A stretch of DNA of 64,000 bases from UBA4742 sp963773335 (GCA_963773335.1 CAVZAT010000004.1:620001-684000); one strand, 5' to 3'. Shown: positions 28,081 to 39,050, counted from the first letter of the stretch. The notes: a model not told the origin generated them from the sequence alone. A program made the numbers and translations.

Positions 28081-28479
28081 CTAGTCGTCCTTCTCGTCGC
28101 TGGAATCACGGCTGGGCAGCGGCGTGGTCGGCCCCGCTACCGCCTTGGCCGGCTCCTTGGCCGGTGTCTTGGCCGAGCTGTCGGTGGAGATGCGGGTGAT
28201 CTCGATGGTGGCGTAGTGCTGGCGATGACCCCAGCGCCGACGCTCGTTGCTCTTGTTCTTGTAGGTGAAGCCGTTGATCTTGGGGCCCTTGGCCTCGCCG
28301 ACCACCCGCGCTCCCACGGTCACCCCGGCGAGTTGGTCGGGTGTGGCCAGCACGGTCTGGTCGTCGACGACGAGCACGGGCGTCAGCTCGACCTCGTCAC
28401 CGGTCAGCTTCTCGACGTCCAGACGCTGGCCTTCTTCGACCCGGTACTGCTTGCCACCGGTCTTGATCACGGCATACAT
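28081..28479 (-). CDS. rplU: 50S ribosomal protein bL21, 132 aa
   Basis: MYAVIKTGGKQYRVEEGQ and the C-terminal KSNERRRWGHRQHYATIEI identify bL21. A 30-residue Ala/Pro/Ser tail follows the usual C-terminus, longer than typical (about 103). Upstream gene of the rplU-rpmA pair, 88 bp after rne. Confidence 0.97.
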   Translation of the reverse strand: MYAVIKTGGKQYRVEEGQRLDVEKLTGDEVELTPVLVVDDQTVLATPDQLAGVTVGARVVGEAKGPKINGFTYKNKSNERRRWGHRQHYATIEITRISTDSSAKTPAKEPAKAVAGPTTPLPSRDSSDEKDD

Positions 28480-28567
28480 AGGGAGGCCACGCTAGTGGAC
28501 GCCGCCCCCTCGAACCAACTCGCGGTCCGCGACTGCGTCGGGATGTGACCAGCCGGTCGCCGGCTGC

Positions 28568-30524
28568 TCACATCAGCAGGTCCCGATCGAGCAGCAGCCC
28601 CCGGCCCTCGCACTCGGGGCAGAGGGTCGAGAAGGACTCGAGCAGGCCCTCACCGATGCGCTTGCGGGTCATCTCCACCAGGCCGAGCTCGGAGATGTCG
28701 AACACCTGGGTCCGGGTCTTGTCTCGAGCCAGGGCGTCGCGGAAGGTGCCGATGACCTGCTCGCGGTTCTCCCGGATCTCCATGTCGATGAAGTCGATGA
28801 CGATGATCCCGCCGATGTCGCGCAGGCGGAGCTGCTTGGCGATCTCGGTGGCGGCTTCCAGGTTGTTGCGGAAGACCGTCTCCTCCAGGCTCGAGGTCCC
28901 TACGTTCTTGCCCGTGTTCACGTCGATGACCGTGAGCGCCTCGGTGTGCTCGATGATCAACGAACCGCCCGAGGGCAGCCACACCTTGCGGTCGAGCGCC
29001 TTGTGCAGCTGCTCGTGGATGTGATGGCGCTCGTAGAGCGGGAGCGCCTCGGTCTCGAGATCGTAGAACTCGACCCGGTCGGCCAGGGCGGGCGAGATGC
29101 CGGCCACGTAGTCGCGGACCTCCTCGAACAGCGCCCGATCGTCGATGATCACCCCGCGGTAGTCCTGGTTGAACTCCTCGCGGATGACCCGCACGGCCAT
29201 GTCCGGCTCCCGGTACAGCAACGCCGGACCGGTGGTCTTGGCGGCCAGGGACTCGATCTGGGCCCACTGCTGGGACAAGCGGGCCACGTCCCGCTCGATC
29301 TCCTCGGCGCTCACCCCTTCGGCCGCGGTGCGCACGATGATGCCGTGGCCCTTGGGCCGCACCCGGTCGAGGATGGCGCGCAGGCGCTTGCGTTCGTCGT
29401 CGGCCAGGCGTTTGGAGATGCCGTAGGTGGTGCTGTTGGGGATCAGCACCACGAAGCGGCCGGGGATCGATACCTCCTGGGTGAGGCGTGCCCCCTTGTG
29501 GGCGATCGGGTTCTTGGTGACCTGGCAGATGATGGTCTGCTTGGCCTTGAGCAGGTTCTCGATGCGGGGGTTGGCGCCCTTCTCCTCGATGTCCTCGGCG
29601 TCGTACTGCACGTCACCCCGGTACAGCACGGCGTTCTTGGGGGTGGAGATGTCGACGAAGGCCGCCTCCATGCCCGGCAGGACGTTCTGGACCTTGCCCA
29701 GGTAGATGTTGCCGTGGATCTGGTGCTCGTCGTCGGCCGGCCGAGACACGTAGTGCTCGATGAGGCTGCGACCCTCGAGCACCGCGATCTGGGTGGCCGT
29801 GGGCTTGACCGACACGGTCATCAGGTACCGGCCGACCGGGCGGCCCTTGCGCTCGCGACCGCCGCGGAGCCGGGCGGTCTCCTCGTCGATCTCGTAGGGC
29901 TCGGCCGCGATGGCCTCCACCGGCCGCGGGGCGCGAGCTCCCTTGCCCGACCCCCCGCCACGACCCGAACCGCGACCCGAACCGCGACCCGACGGCGCGC
30001 CCGTGCCCGGCGCCCCGGATCCCCCGGCGCCAGAACCACCCGACGCGCCGGCGCCGCTCCCCCCTCGGCCACGACCGCCGCGACGGCGCTTGGCCGGGGT
30101 CTTGGTCCGGCCGCCGGCCGGCGCCTCGTCCGCCGCGGCCGCGTCGGGCTCGGGCGCGCGGGCGCGAGTCGCCGATGCGGGGCCGGCGCACCAGCGCCTT
30201 CTCGGCCGCCTCCGCAGTCCGGGGCCGTCCCTCGATGGACCGCTCGGGCAGCTCGTCGGGGTTCCGGCCCGCGTCGGATCGGTTGCGGCCACCGCGTGAA
30301 CCCCGGCGCCGGGACCGGCTCGTGTTCGACCCGGGCTCGCCGCCGGATTCATCAGCGCCCTGGTCAGCTCCCGAGCGGCGCGAGCCGGCACCTCGAGCGG
30401 TACTCGATGCGGCGGTCGGGCCGGGAGCGGGGGCGGCGGTGGCGGACGGGCTCGGGGGCGCCGACGGGGATGTCGAGGTGTCGGGAGCCGCGGAGGTGGG
30501 GCCGTCGGTGGCCGGTTCGGACAT
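28568..30524 (-). CDS. rne: Ribonuclease E/G, one frameshift
   Basis: Endoribonuclease for mRNA decay and rRNA processing. A 210-residue disordered Pro/Arg/Gly-rich N-terminal extension (as in other actinobacterial RNase E) precedes the S1 domain (HGNIYLGKVQNVLPGMEAAF), the RNase-H-like and 5'-sensor regions, and the DNase-I-like catalytic site with VIDVNTGKNVG and IVIDFIDME. CPECEGRG near the C-terminus is the Zn-link. A frame break near 30150 lies within the disordered region. Conserved neighbour of rplU-rpmA. Confidence 0.93.
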
Positions 30525-30539
30525 GGAGGAGTTCCCTTC

Positions 30540-33237
30540 TCATGGTGCCCCCACGGGGGCACGCGCCGACGACGTCGCTCCGGCCAGCAGTGGTTCCTGC
30601 CGGGCGCCGTCGATCGTGATCCATTGCTGGTTCCTGCAGACCCGGCCCTCGTGGACGGCTGGCCCCAGGGCGGCAGCCAGCTCGGCGGGGCGGAGTCCCC
30701 GGGGCTGGGTGGCGAGCTCGGCGTCGAGCTCCACGCCGGCCGGGGCGATGGGTTCCTCGCCGCGAGGGCCGGGCACCTGGCCCACCTCACGGTTGATGCG
30801 CAGACCGAGGATGTAGGGCCGGATGTCGTCGGTGACGTCGTGGCCCTTGCGCTGCCGGGTCACCAGGATCTCGGGTGCCTCCAGCACGGCGTCGACCGCG
30901 TCCTGACCGGTGCCGGGCTCGAGCCCCAGCGCCTCGATCGTCCAGCTGCAGCTGGTCACGGCCTGCTGCAACGAGGTCACCGACGTCTCGATGACGGCCG
31001 CCGCCTCGACGTCGATACCGGCGGGCAGCCGCGGGCTGAGCCGACGGACCAGGGTGTCGACGGTCAACGGGGCGTCATCGCGGAAGTCGACATCGAGGTA
31101 CTCGCCGCGCGACTCGGCGCCGGTGGGCAGGGCCAGCCCGAAGTGGATCTTGGGCCTGGGGTTGAACCCCTCGGTCAGGGCCACGGCCAACTCGGCCCGG
31201 CGCAGTGCCCGCTCCCAGGCCCGGGCGGTGTCGCGGTGGCTGATGAAGCGCACCTTGCCCAACTTGGTGAACCGGAAGCGGACCCGCATCATGCCCTCGC
31301 CTGCAGGCTGACCGGCACCCCGCCGGGGCCGGCCGACCCCGATGAGGCCCTGGCCCGTGCCCTGGCTGCCGCCCGCCGGCGGCGTGGCCGATGCCACCAC
31401 GTGCTCGATGCCGTAGCCGGTGCAGGCCCCGCAGTCGTAGCACGGAGTCCACCGACAATCCTCCAGGCCCAGCTCGTCGAGCGAATCACGCCAGTCCTGC
31501 CACAGGAAGTCCTTGTGCAGACCGGCCGACAGGTGGTCCCAGGGCAGCACCTCGTGCTCGGTGCGATGGCGGTACACGTACCAGTCGACCGACAGCCCGT
31601 GGCGTTCCATGGCGTCGACCCACAGCTGGTGGTCGAAGTGCTCGGACCACTCCTGGAAGGTGCCGCCTTGGCGCCAGACGTCCTCGATGACCGGGCCCAG
31701 CCGGCGATCACCCCGACTCATGATCCCCTCCACCATGGTGGCCTTGGGATCGTGCCACTTGATCTGCACGCCCCGACTGCGACGCAGGTCGTCGCGCAGC
31801 AGGTTCACCTTGCGCTGGAGCTCGACCACCGTGTTCTGCCCGAACCACTGGAACGGCGTGAACGGCTTGGGCACGAACCCGCCGACCGACACGGTCACGG
31901 ATGCACCCTTGGCGTAGGTCGAGCCGATCTCGACGCAGCGCCGGGCCAGCTCGGCGATGCCCAGCGTGTCCTCGTCGGTCTCGGTGGGCAGACCGGTCAG
32001 GAAGTAGAGCTTCATGCGCCGCCACCCCTGCGAGTAAGCGGAGGTGACGGCACCGAACAGGTCCTCGTCGGAGATGAGCTTGTTGATGACCTGGCGCATC
32101 CGCCACGAGCCGGCTTCGGGCGCGAAGGTCAGCCCGGTCCGCCGCGCCCGCTGCAGCTCGGCGGCAACCCCGACGGTGAAGGCATCGACGCGCAGGCTGG
32201 GCAACGACACCGATACCTGGTTGGTGCGATCAGGGCGCACGGTGTCGGCCACGATTCGCTCGATGTCGCTGAAGTCGGCGGTGGACAACGAGGTCAACGC
32301 CACCTCGTCGTAGCCGGTTCGGGCCAGGCCCTCGTCGATCATGGCCCGGACCTGGGCCGCCGGGCGTTCTCGCACCGGTCGGGTGATCATCCCGGCCTGG
32401 CAGAAGCGACAGCCCCGGGTGCAGCCGCGGAACACCTCGACGTTCAGCCGGTCGTGCACCACCTCGGTGAGCGGCACCAGCTGGTTGCGGGGATAGGGCC
32501 AGTCGGCCAGGTCAGCCACGGTGCGCTTCTCGACCTGGGCCGGCACATCGGGGTAGCGGGGGGTCACCCCGGCCAAGTGCGCACCCTCGTAGGTCACCTC
32601 GTACATCGAGGGCACATACACCCCCGGCACCGATGCCAGGCGGCGCAGCACCTGTCTGGCGCGAGCCCTCCGTGCGTCCGGAGGCCTTCCAGTCGGCCAC
32701 CACCTCGTTGATCTCTCCCACCACCTCCTCGCCGTCGCCCAGCACGACCAGGTCGAGGAAGTCGGCCAAGGGCTCAGGGTTGTAGGTGCAGTGGCCGCCG
32801 GCCACGATCAAGGGGTCCTCGGGCCGGCGGTCAGCGGCCCGCACCGGTACGCCGGCCAGGTCGATGCAGTTCAGCAGGTTCGTGTAGACGAGCTCGGCGG
32901 ACAGGTTGAAGGCCAACAGGTCGAAGGCCTGCGCCGGCTGGTGGGTGTCGACCGAGAACAGCGGCAGGTGGTGGGCGCGCAGCAGGGGCTCGAGGTCGAC
33001 CCACGGGGCGTAGGTCCGTTCGGCCAGGGCATCGGGCCGCTCGTTGAGGATCTCATAGAGGATCTGCAGCCCCTGGTTGGGCAGGCCGATCTCGTAGGTG
33101 TCCGGATAGATGAGCAGCCAGGCCACCCGACCGCTCTCGTGGTCAGGCCGCTGAGCGCCATCTTCGCAACCGATGTACCGAGCGGGCTTTTGGACCCTGG
33201 CCAGCAGAGGTTCAAGCTGCGGCCAGATCGAGTTCAT
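30540..33237 (-). CDS. B12-binding radical SAM protein fused to a DUF2344 (TIGR03936) domain, one frameshift
   Basis: N-terminal about 180 residues resemble a cobalamin-binding fold (YPDTYEIGLPNQGLQILYEI, DLLAFNLSAELVYTNLLNCI). The radical SAM core follows with FRGCTRGCRFCQAG, a CxxxCxxC cluster site, then LPSLRVDAFTVGVAAELQRA. This matches the TIGR03960 group. After a Cys-rich CYDCGACTGYGIEHVV and a Gly/Pro linker comes a TIGR03936/DUF2344 domain (FTKLGKVRFISHRDTARAWE). The two are usually adjacent genes; here no stop separates them. A one-base break near 32655 splits the N-terminus. Always near rne/rplU in actinobacteria, suggesting RNA or ribosome modification, but substrate is unproven. 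Confidence 0.8.
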
Positions 33238-33372
33238 TCGGGACCAGGCTACCGGATCAGGGACGCGCCCCCGATGACGTGCCCTTGCAACGCGGCGGAA
33301 CGGAGTGCAGCCACTCGCAACCTGACACCCGGATGCCGAAGGCGACCGTCGGGAGGCGTGCCGACGAGAGGG

Positions 33373-34531
33373 CTAACGAAACCGGTGCATGTGGACGTTG
33401 AGGACCAAGCCGATGGCCACGAAGCAGGCCACGGTGGATGAGCCGCCGTAGGACATGAACGGCAGCGGGATGCCGGTCACGGGCATGATGCCCATGGTCA
33501 TGCCCATTGATTCGAAGATCTGGAACACCAACATGGCCAGGACCCCGATGCACAGCAGGGTGCCGTACAGGTCGCGCGGCCAGACGGGCGCTTCGCCAGA
33601 TGCGCCACACCACCACCGAGAACAGCCCGAGCAGCAGGCACCCGCCGATGAGCCCGAACTGTTCCCCCAGGGCGGTGAAGATGAAGTCGGTCTGCTGCTC
33701 GGGCACGTAGCCCAGCCGGGTCTGGGGGCCCTTGAACAGCCCGTAGCCGCTGACCCCTCCGTTGGCGATTGCCGTCTGGCTCTGGTTGAGGTTGTAGCCC
33801 GCCCCCGTGGTGTTGGAGGGATCGACGAACTGGGTGAGTCGGTCCTTCTGGTATTGCGCCAGGGTGTTCGACTTGAGGATGCCCACCACCCCGATGATGG
33901 CGATCAAGGCCAGGATGGCGAGGTAGCGGCCCCGCACCCCGGCCACGCACAACATGGCGGCGGTGATGGAGATGAACACCAGGGCCGTACCCAGGTCTGG
34001 CTGCAGCATGATCAGGCCCATCGGCACGCCGGCCACCACCAGCGCGATCACCAGACGGCGCAGGTCGATGTCACCCTTCCAGGCCGCCAGCAGGCCGCCG
34101 AGGGTCATGATCAACAGCACCTTGGAGATCTCCGAGGGTTGCAACTGGAAACCGCCGAACCCGTACCACGACTGCGCACCGTTGGCGTTGGAGCCCAGGG
34201 GCGAGACCACCACGGCGAGAAACAGCACCATGAAGGCGTAGATGGGCACCAGCCAGTCGCGGTACTTGCGGTAGTCGATGCTGGCCGTCACCACCATGGC
34301 CCCGAACCCGAGGACCACGAACATCGTCTGCTTGATCAGGTAGCTGTGGTTGGGCGGTCCTGAGTTGCCCCGGGTGGCGCTGTAGACGGTGATGATGCCC
34401 AGCAGCGAGATGAACACCGTGCACACCATCAGCACGGGGTCGACGTGGCGCCACGGCGCCGACAGATCACGTCGGCTGCGGTCGCGCCCGCCACCGAAGC
34501 TCGAGACCCCGCGATCGGCGGTGATCGCCAT
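33373..34531 (-). CDS. rodA: Peptidoglycan polymerase RodA (SEDS family), one frameshift
   Basis: SEDS glycosyltransferase for lateral-wall elongation. Multi-pass membrane protein with LKSNTLAQYQKDRLTQFVDPS region and ANGGVSGYGLFKGPQTRLGY, then the SEDS signature YVPEQQTDFIFTALGEQFGL. One missing base near 33578 shifts the frame; the continuation DLYGTLLCIGVLAMLVFQIF ends in GGSSTVACFVAIGLVLNVHM and HRFR at 33373. ATG 34531 overlaps the mrdA stop (TGATG), so it is coupled to its PBP2 partner. Confidence 0.93.
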
Positions 34532-36528
34532 CAGCCGATGATCCCGGTGGACTGCGGGGCGACCTGGGTCTGGGACTGACCGGTGACCGTCTCCCACACG
34601 TGGCGGACCACCGGGGCGGCGGCGTCGGCGCCGAAGCCCGACTGCTCGAGCACGGCCACGACGGCGTACTGAGGTGCGCCCACCGGACCGAACGAGGCGA
34701 ACAGCGAGGTGTCGGCCTTGCCGGTCACCTCGGCGGTGCCCGTCTTGCCGGCCAGCGGCACGGCCTGCAGGTCGAACCCCTGGAAGGCGGCGGTGGCCGT
34801 ACCGCCCTTGGCCGAGACCACGCCCTGGAGCCCTTGCAGGATGGGGTTGTACATGGCCGGGGGCAGGTCCACGTGGCCGGCCACCACCGGCTTGACCACG
34901 CTCAGCACGTCACCCGGCTGGTTCGGAACGCCGCCGGGCTTGAGGATGGCCTGCACCACCTGGGGTTGGTAGCGAGTGCCGTGGTTGGCGAAGGTGGCGT
35001 AGGCGTTGGCCAACTGCAGCGGGGTGACCAGCACGTCGCCCTGGCCCACCGCCACGTTCTCGGCGTCGCCGGGGTACCACTGGCCGTTGAAGACGGCCGG
35101 CGCCTCCTTGTGACGCTGGGCCTCGGTGGCGGCGTCGGGGATGAAGCCGACCGCCTCGTTGCCGGTGGGGATGCCGGTGGGCTGGGCCAGCCCGTAACTC
35201 ACCGCCGTGTCGTGGAGGGCGGAGGGGCCGTACACGTTCGACTGCGTGTAGAACTGGTAGCCCAGCTTGTAGAAGAAGGCATCGCTGGATCGGGTCAGCG
35301 CGCTTGGCAACGACACCACACCGAGTACCTCGCCGCCCGAGTTGCGCTTGAAGCAGGCGCTGCCCACGCAGTTGGGCGTGTGGAACCCACCGGTGTCGTC
35401 GAAGCTCGTGGAGCCGGTGATGAGCCCGTGTTGGAGCGCGGCGGTGGCGGTGATCAGCTTGAAAGTGGAGCCGGGCGCGTACTGGCCCTGGGTGGCTCGG
35501 TTGATGAGCGGGTTGTTGTCGCTGCCGCTGCCGGTGAGGGTCTGGTACTCGTCGGTGGAGATGCCGTTGACGAAGTCGGCCGGGTTGTAGGTGGGATAGG
35601 TGGCCATGGCCTTCACCCCGCCGTTGTTCGGGTCGATGGCCACCACGGATCCGGCCGGCGCCTTCATGGTCTGCCCCAGGCCCGGTTCGCGCCGGCCTCG
35701 CAGCTGGGTCAGCTGGCTGGCCAGGGCGGTCTCGGCCGAGGCCTGCGCATCGAGGTCGAGGGTCAGCACCAGGTTGTCGCCGGGGATGGGCTTGGTCTCG
35801 CTCAGCACCCGCACCGGGTTGTTGACCGCGTCCACCTCGATCTTCTCGATGCCCGGTGTGCCCCGCAGCTCGTCCTCATAGGCCGCCTCCACGCCCGTCT
35901 TGCCGATCTCGCTGTCCGGTTGATAGGGCTTGGCCACCTTGCGGGTGGGTGTGATGCCGCCCTGCTTGGCCTTGATCTCCACGTCGGAGATGCGCCCGAC
36001 GTAACCGAGCACGTTGGAGGCCAGCGACCCGTTCGGATAGGCGCGCACCGCCTCGCGCTCCACCGCCACCGAGGGGTACTCCGAGGCTCGCTCCGAGAAG
36101 TACAGCTCCACGTCGTCGGGCACATCGACGGCGATCGGGATCGGCTGCAACAGGCTGTACTGCTTGTCGGCCAGCGACTGGCGGATGCCCGCATCCTTGG
36201 TGGGCACCCCGGAGTTGGTCAGCTCGGTGGCCACCCGCGACACCAGGTCGGCCTGTGCCTTCTTGGGGAGCTTGGCGAACTCGGAGGGGTCGATGGTGAC
36301 CACAAGCGACGTGCGGTTGCCGACCAGGAGCCGGCCCTTGTCGTCGTAGATGAGACCCCGGGGCGCCTCGATCTGCACCGTGCGGACCCGGTTGGCGGTG
36401 GCCTGGACCTGATAGTGGTTGGCCACCATGACCTGCAGGTACCACATGCGGGCGAACAGGGCGCCGAACAGCGAGATCACCACCACGGCCAGGATGCTGA
36501 GCCGCAGGCGCGACGAACTTGCCTCCAT
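34531..36528 (-). CDS. mrdA: Penicillin-binding protein 2 (class B), 665 aa
   Basis: Transpeptidase partner of RodA. One N-terminal membrane anchor (LSILAVVVISLFGALFARMW, about 9-28), a dimerisation region with EAPRGLIYDDKGRLL, and the transpeptidase domain: catalytic SxxK in PGSTFKLITA, SxN-type SSD in LTRSSDAFFYKLG, and KTGTAE. Length is normal. The gap before it carries 21-bp tandem repeats and no clear ribosome site. Confidence 0.96.
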   Translation of the reverse strand: MEASSSRLRLSILAVVVISLFGALFARMWYLQVMVANHYQVQATANRVRTVQIEAPRGLIYDDKGRLLVGNRTSLVVTIDPSEFAKLPKKAQADLVSRVATELTNSGVPTKDAGIRQSLADKQYSLLQPIPIAVDVPDDVELYFSERASEYPSVAVEREAVRAYPNGSLASNVLGYVGRISDVEIKAKQGGITPTRKVAKPYQPDSEIGKTGVEAAYEDELRGTPGIEKIEVDAVNNPVRVLSETKPIPGDNLVLTLDLDAQASAETALASQLTQLRGRREPGLGQTMKAPAGSVVAIDPNNGGVKAMATYPTYNPADFVNGISTDEYQTLTGSGSDNNPLINRATQGQYAPGSTFKLITATAALQHGLITGSTSFDDTGGFHTPNCVGSACFKRNSGGEVLGVVSLPSALTRSSDAFFYKLGYQFYTQSNVYGPSALHDTAVSYGLAQPTGIPTGNEAVGFIPDAATEAQRHKEAPAVFNGQWYPGDAENVAVGQGDVLVTPLQLANAYATFANHGTRYQPQVVQAILKPGGVPNQPGDVLSVVKPVVAGHVDLPPAMYNPILQGLQGVVSAKGGTATAAFQGFDLQAVPLAGKTGTAEVTGKADTSLFASFGPVGAPQYAVVAVLEQSGFGADAAAPVVRHVWETVTGQSQTQVAPQSTGIIG

Positions 36529-36533
36529 CAGCG

Positions 36534-36588
36534 GGTCCGTCCCACGGAAAGGTTGGTCCGTCCCACGGAAAGGTTGGTCCGTCCCAAG
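36534..36588. repeat. 21-bp tandem repeat, 2.6 copies, just upstream of mrdA
   Basis: Units start at 36534, 36555 and 36576 (partial). They occupy the 87-bp mreD-mrdA gap up to 6 bases from the PBP2 start, where a ribosome-binding site would be expected, so copy number could affect translation. That effect is only inferred. Confidence 0.85.
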
Positions 36589-36615
36589 GTGGCCAAGTTC
36601 ATCACGTCGGACCCG

Positions 36616-37119
36616 TCAACGGATCGCGGCCCGGCTGGGCACGGCGTCGCCGAGCGCCCAGCGCATGATCCGGATGGACCATGGCGCCAGCAACGCGTTG
36701 ATGAGCGACACGACGACCACCACGGTGACCAGGTGTGCGTTGAACAGGCCGGTCCGCCCCACCATCCGCGCCAGCAGCACGTACCCGACGGTGCCAAGCG
36801 CGCTGCCCACGGCGGCCAGCACCGGGCCCTGCCAGCGCGACGTCCGCACCGAGGTGCCGTGGAGCAGCCCGACGGCGTACCCGCTCAGGCAGTAGGCCAA
36901 CGCGGCCAGTCCCATGGGGGCGGTGAGCAGCAGATCCATGGTGAGACCGGCGAAGAAGCCGACGAGCGCACCCAGGTCGGGGCCGCCCACGATGCCGGCC
37001 GAGACGGCCACCAGCAACAGCACGTCGGCCTCCACGCCGTCGATCCGCAGCACCGAGAGTCCCCGCTCGAGCACGGCGGCGGAGATCAGCACCAGCGCCA
37101 CCCGCACGACGGCCCTCAC
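36616..37119 (-). CDS. mreD: Rod-shape protein MreD, 167 aa
   Basis: Small hydrophobic protein with about five helices (VLLLVAVSAGIVGGPDLGAL, LTMDLLLTAPMGLAALAYCL), the MreD pattern in which a Gly-Pro-x2-Gly turn joins helices. Sits between mreC and mrdA in the standard mre order; its start is 22 bases after mreC. Confidence 0.9.
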   Translation of the reverse strand: MRAVVRVALVLISAAVLERGLSVLRIDGVEADVLLLVAVSAGIVGGPDLGALVGFFAGLTMDLLLTAPMGLAALAYCLSGYAVGLLHGTSVRTSRWQGPVLAAVGSALGTVGYVLLARMVGRTGLFNAHLVTVVVVVSLINALLAPWSIRIMRWALGDAVPSRAAIR

Positions 37120-37141
37120 GTCGTCGGCCCCGAGGATCCGC

Positions 37142-37990
37142 TCACGAGCTGGGGCTCTGCCACTTGAGCACGCTCACGTAGCTCAGGTTGTGCACGTCGG
37201 CCAGCAGGTCGACGCCGAGCGTCTGCTGCAAGGCGTCGGAGTCGCTCGACACCGAGTACACGGTGCCCACCGGCAACCCGGTCGGGAACAGGCTGCCGGG
37301 CTCGCCCCGGGTGATCAGGATGTCGCCGCGCCTGACCGGGTCGCCGGCGTCGACGGTGGCCTGGATGCGTTGGCCGTTGCCCCGGCCGGTGGCCACGCCC
37401 TCGATCCCGGGGGCGCCGCCCAAGTCGGTGCCGAGCACGGTCACGCCCACCGAGAACGACGTGTCGGTGATGAGCTTCACCACGGCCTGGCGGGCCGACA
37501 CCTGCACCACCGTGCCCACCAGACCGGTGCCCACCACGACGGGCATCCCGGTGTGCACCCCACTCGAGGTGCCCCGACCGATCTCGATGGTGTCGTCGAA
37601 GTTGGCCACCGGCCCCGACAGCACCGGCGCCCGGACCGTGGCCAGATCGCCCACGAAGGGCAGGTTCGCCTGCTCGAGCAGCTGCTGGTTCGACTGCTCG
37701 GCCACCTGGCCGGCCGCGATCTTGCTGCGCATCTGGTCGACCTGGTCCTGGAGGGCCCGGTTGCGCTTCTCGAGGTCGTCGTAGCGGAACGCCCCACCCC
37801 ACAGGTTCGAGAAGGGGCGCGCCACGGCCCGCGCGCCGTGCCCGACCGGAGCCAGCGCCGAGAGCACGCCGCTGCGCGCCGAGTCGATGGGCCCGAAGCC
37901 CCGGAAGTCGAGGGTCAGCAGGGTCAGGGACGTGAGGATGAGCAGCACGAGGGTGAAACGGGATCGACCGATCCGCCGGGACAGGGCCAT
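37142..37990 (-). CDS. mreC: Rod-shape protein MreC, 282 aa
   Basis: Bitopic scaffold linking MreB to PBP2. N-terminal membrane helix (FTLVLLILTSLTLLTLDFRG), a coiled coil NLWGGAFRYDDLEKRNRALQ onward, and a beta-rich periplasmic-type domain with GLVGTVVQVSARQAVVKLIT and DILITRGEPGSLFPTGLPVG. It follows mreB by 13 bases. Confidence 0.94.
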   Translation of the reverse strand: MALSRRIGRSRFTLVLLILTSLTLLTLDFRGFGPIDSARSGVLSALAPVGHGARAVARPFSNLWGGAFRYDDLEKRNRALQDQVDQMRSKIAAGQVAEQSNQQLLEQANLPFVGDLATVRAPVLSGPVANFDDTIEIGRGTSSGVHTGMPVVVGTGLVGTVVQVSARQAVVKLITDTSFSVGVTVLGTDLGGAPGIEGVATGRGNGQRIQATVDAGDPVRRGDILITRGEPGSLFPTGLPVGTVYSVSSDSDALQQTLGVDLLADVHNLSYVSVLKWQSPSS

Positions 37991-38003
37991 CCTGGCGGTC
38001 CGC

Positions 38004-39050
38004 TCAGTCGGGGCTGGTCGAGAAGAGCCCGCCGTCGAACGCCTCGAAGTGCTCGAGGGATTGACCCGAGCCGATCGCCACGCAGAACAGCGGGTTGGGG
38101 GCGATCACGATCGGCATGCCGGTCTCGTGCTCGAGTCGGGCACCCAGGCCGTTGAGCAGCGCGCCGCCACCGGCCAGGACGATGCCCTGTTCCATGATGT
38201 CGGCGGCCAGCTCAGGTGGCGTCTTGTCCAGCGTGACCTTCACCGCGTCAACGATGGCCGACACCGGCTCGTCGATGGCTTCTCGGATCTCGTCGGTGGA
38301 GGTGACGATGGTCTTGGGCAGGCCGGTGACGAGATCTCGCCCGCGGATCTCGGCGTGCAACTCGACCTCGAGCGGCCAGGCCGATCCGAGCGCCACCTTC
38401 ACCTCTTCGGCCGTCCGCTCACCCAGTGCGAGGCTGTATTCCTTCTTGATGAACTGGATGATGGCCTCGTCCAGCTCGTCGCCGCCCACCCGGATCGACT
38501 GGCTGGTGACCACGCCACCCAGCGAGATGACGGCCACCTCGGTGGTGCCCCCACCGATGTCCACGATCATGTTGCCGGTGGGTTCGTGCACCGGCAGGCC
38601 AGCGCCGATGGCCGCGGCCATGGGCTCGGAGATGATGCGGGCCGGCTTGCGGGCCCCGGCCATCTCGGCGGCCTCCTGCACGGCGCGCTGCTCGACGGGG
38701 GTGATGCCCGACGGCACGCAGATGACCATGCGGGGCTTGGCCCACTTGCGCTGGTGCACCTTCTGGATGAAGTAGCGCAGCATCTTCTCGCAGATGTCGA
38801 AGTCCGCGATGACGCCGTCCTTCAGGGGCCGGATGGCCTTGATGTGGGCGGGCGTGCGCCCGATCATCCGCTTGGCCTCGGCGCCGACCGCCACCGGGCG
38901 TCCGTCGTTGACGTTGACGGCCACCACCGACGGCTCGTTCAACACGATGCCTTCGCCCGCCAGGTACACCAACGTGTTCGCCGTCCCGAGGTCGACGGCC
39001 ATGTCGCGGCCCATGATCGAAGAGAAGGAGGAGAGCACCGTGTCGGCCAT
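38004..39050 (-). CDS. mreB: Actin-like rod-shape protein MreB, 348 aa
   Basis: Cytoskeletal ATPase organising lateral wall synthesis. MAVDLGTANTLVYLAGEGIV (phosphate 1), IVDIGGGTTEVAVISLGGVV (phosphate 2) and GIVLAGGGALLNGL (adenosine motif) are all intact. First gene of the mreBCD-mrdA-rodA operon; the 142-bp gap 39051-39192 separates it from ndk and should hold its promoter. Confidence 0.97.
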   Translation of the reverse strand: MADTVLSSFSSIMGRDMAVDLGTANTLVYLAGEGIVLNEPSVVAVNVNDGRPVAVGAEAKRMIGRTPAHIKAIRPLKDGVIADFDICEKMLRYFIQKVHQRKWAKPRMVICVPSGITPVEQRAVQEAAEMAGARKPARIISEPMAAAIGAGLPVHEPTGNMIVDIGGGTTEVAVISLGGVVTSQSIRVGGDELDEAIIQFIKKEYSLALGERTAEEVKVALGSAWPLEVELHAEIRGRDLVTGLPKTIVTSTDEIREAIDEPVSAIVDAVKVTLDKTPPELAADIMEQGIVLAGGGALLNGLGARLEHETGMPIVIAPNPLFCVAIGSGQSLEHFEAFDGGLFSTSPD

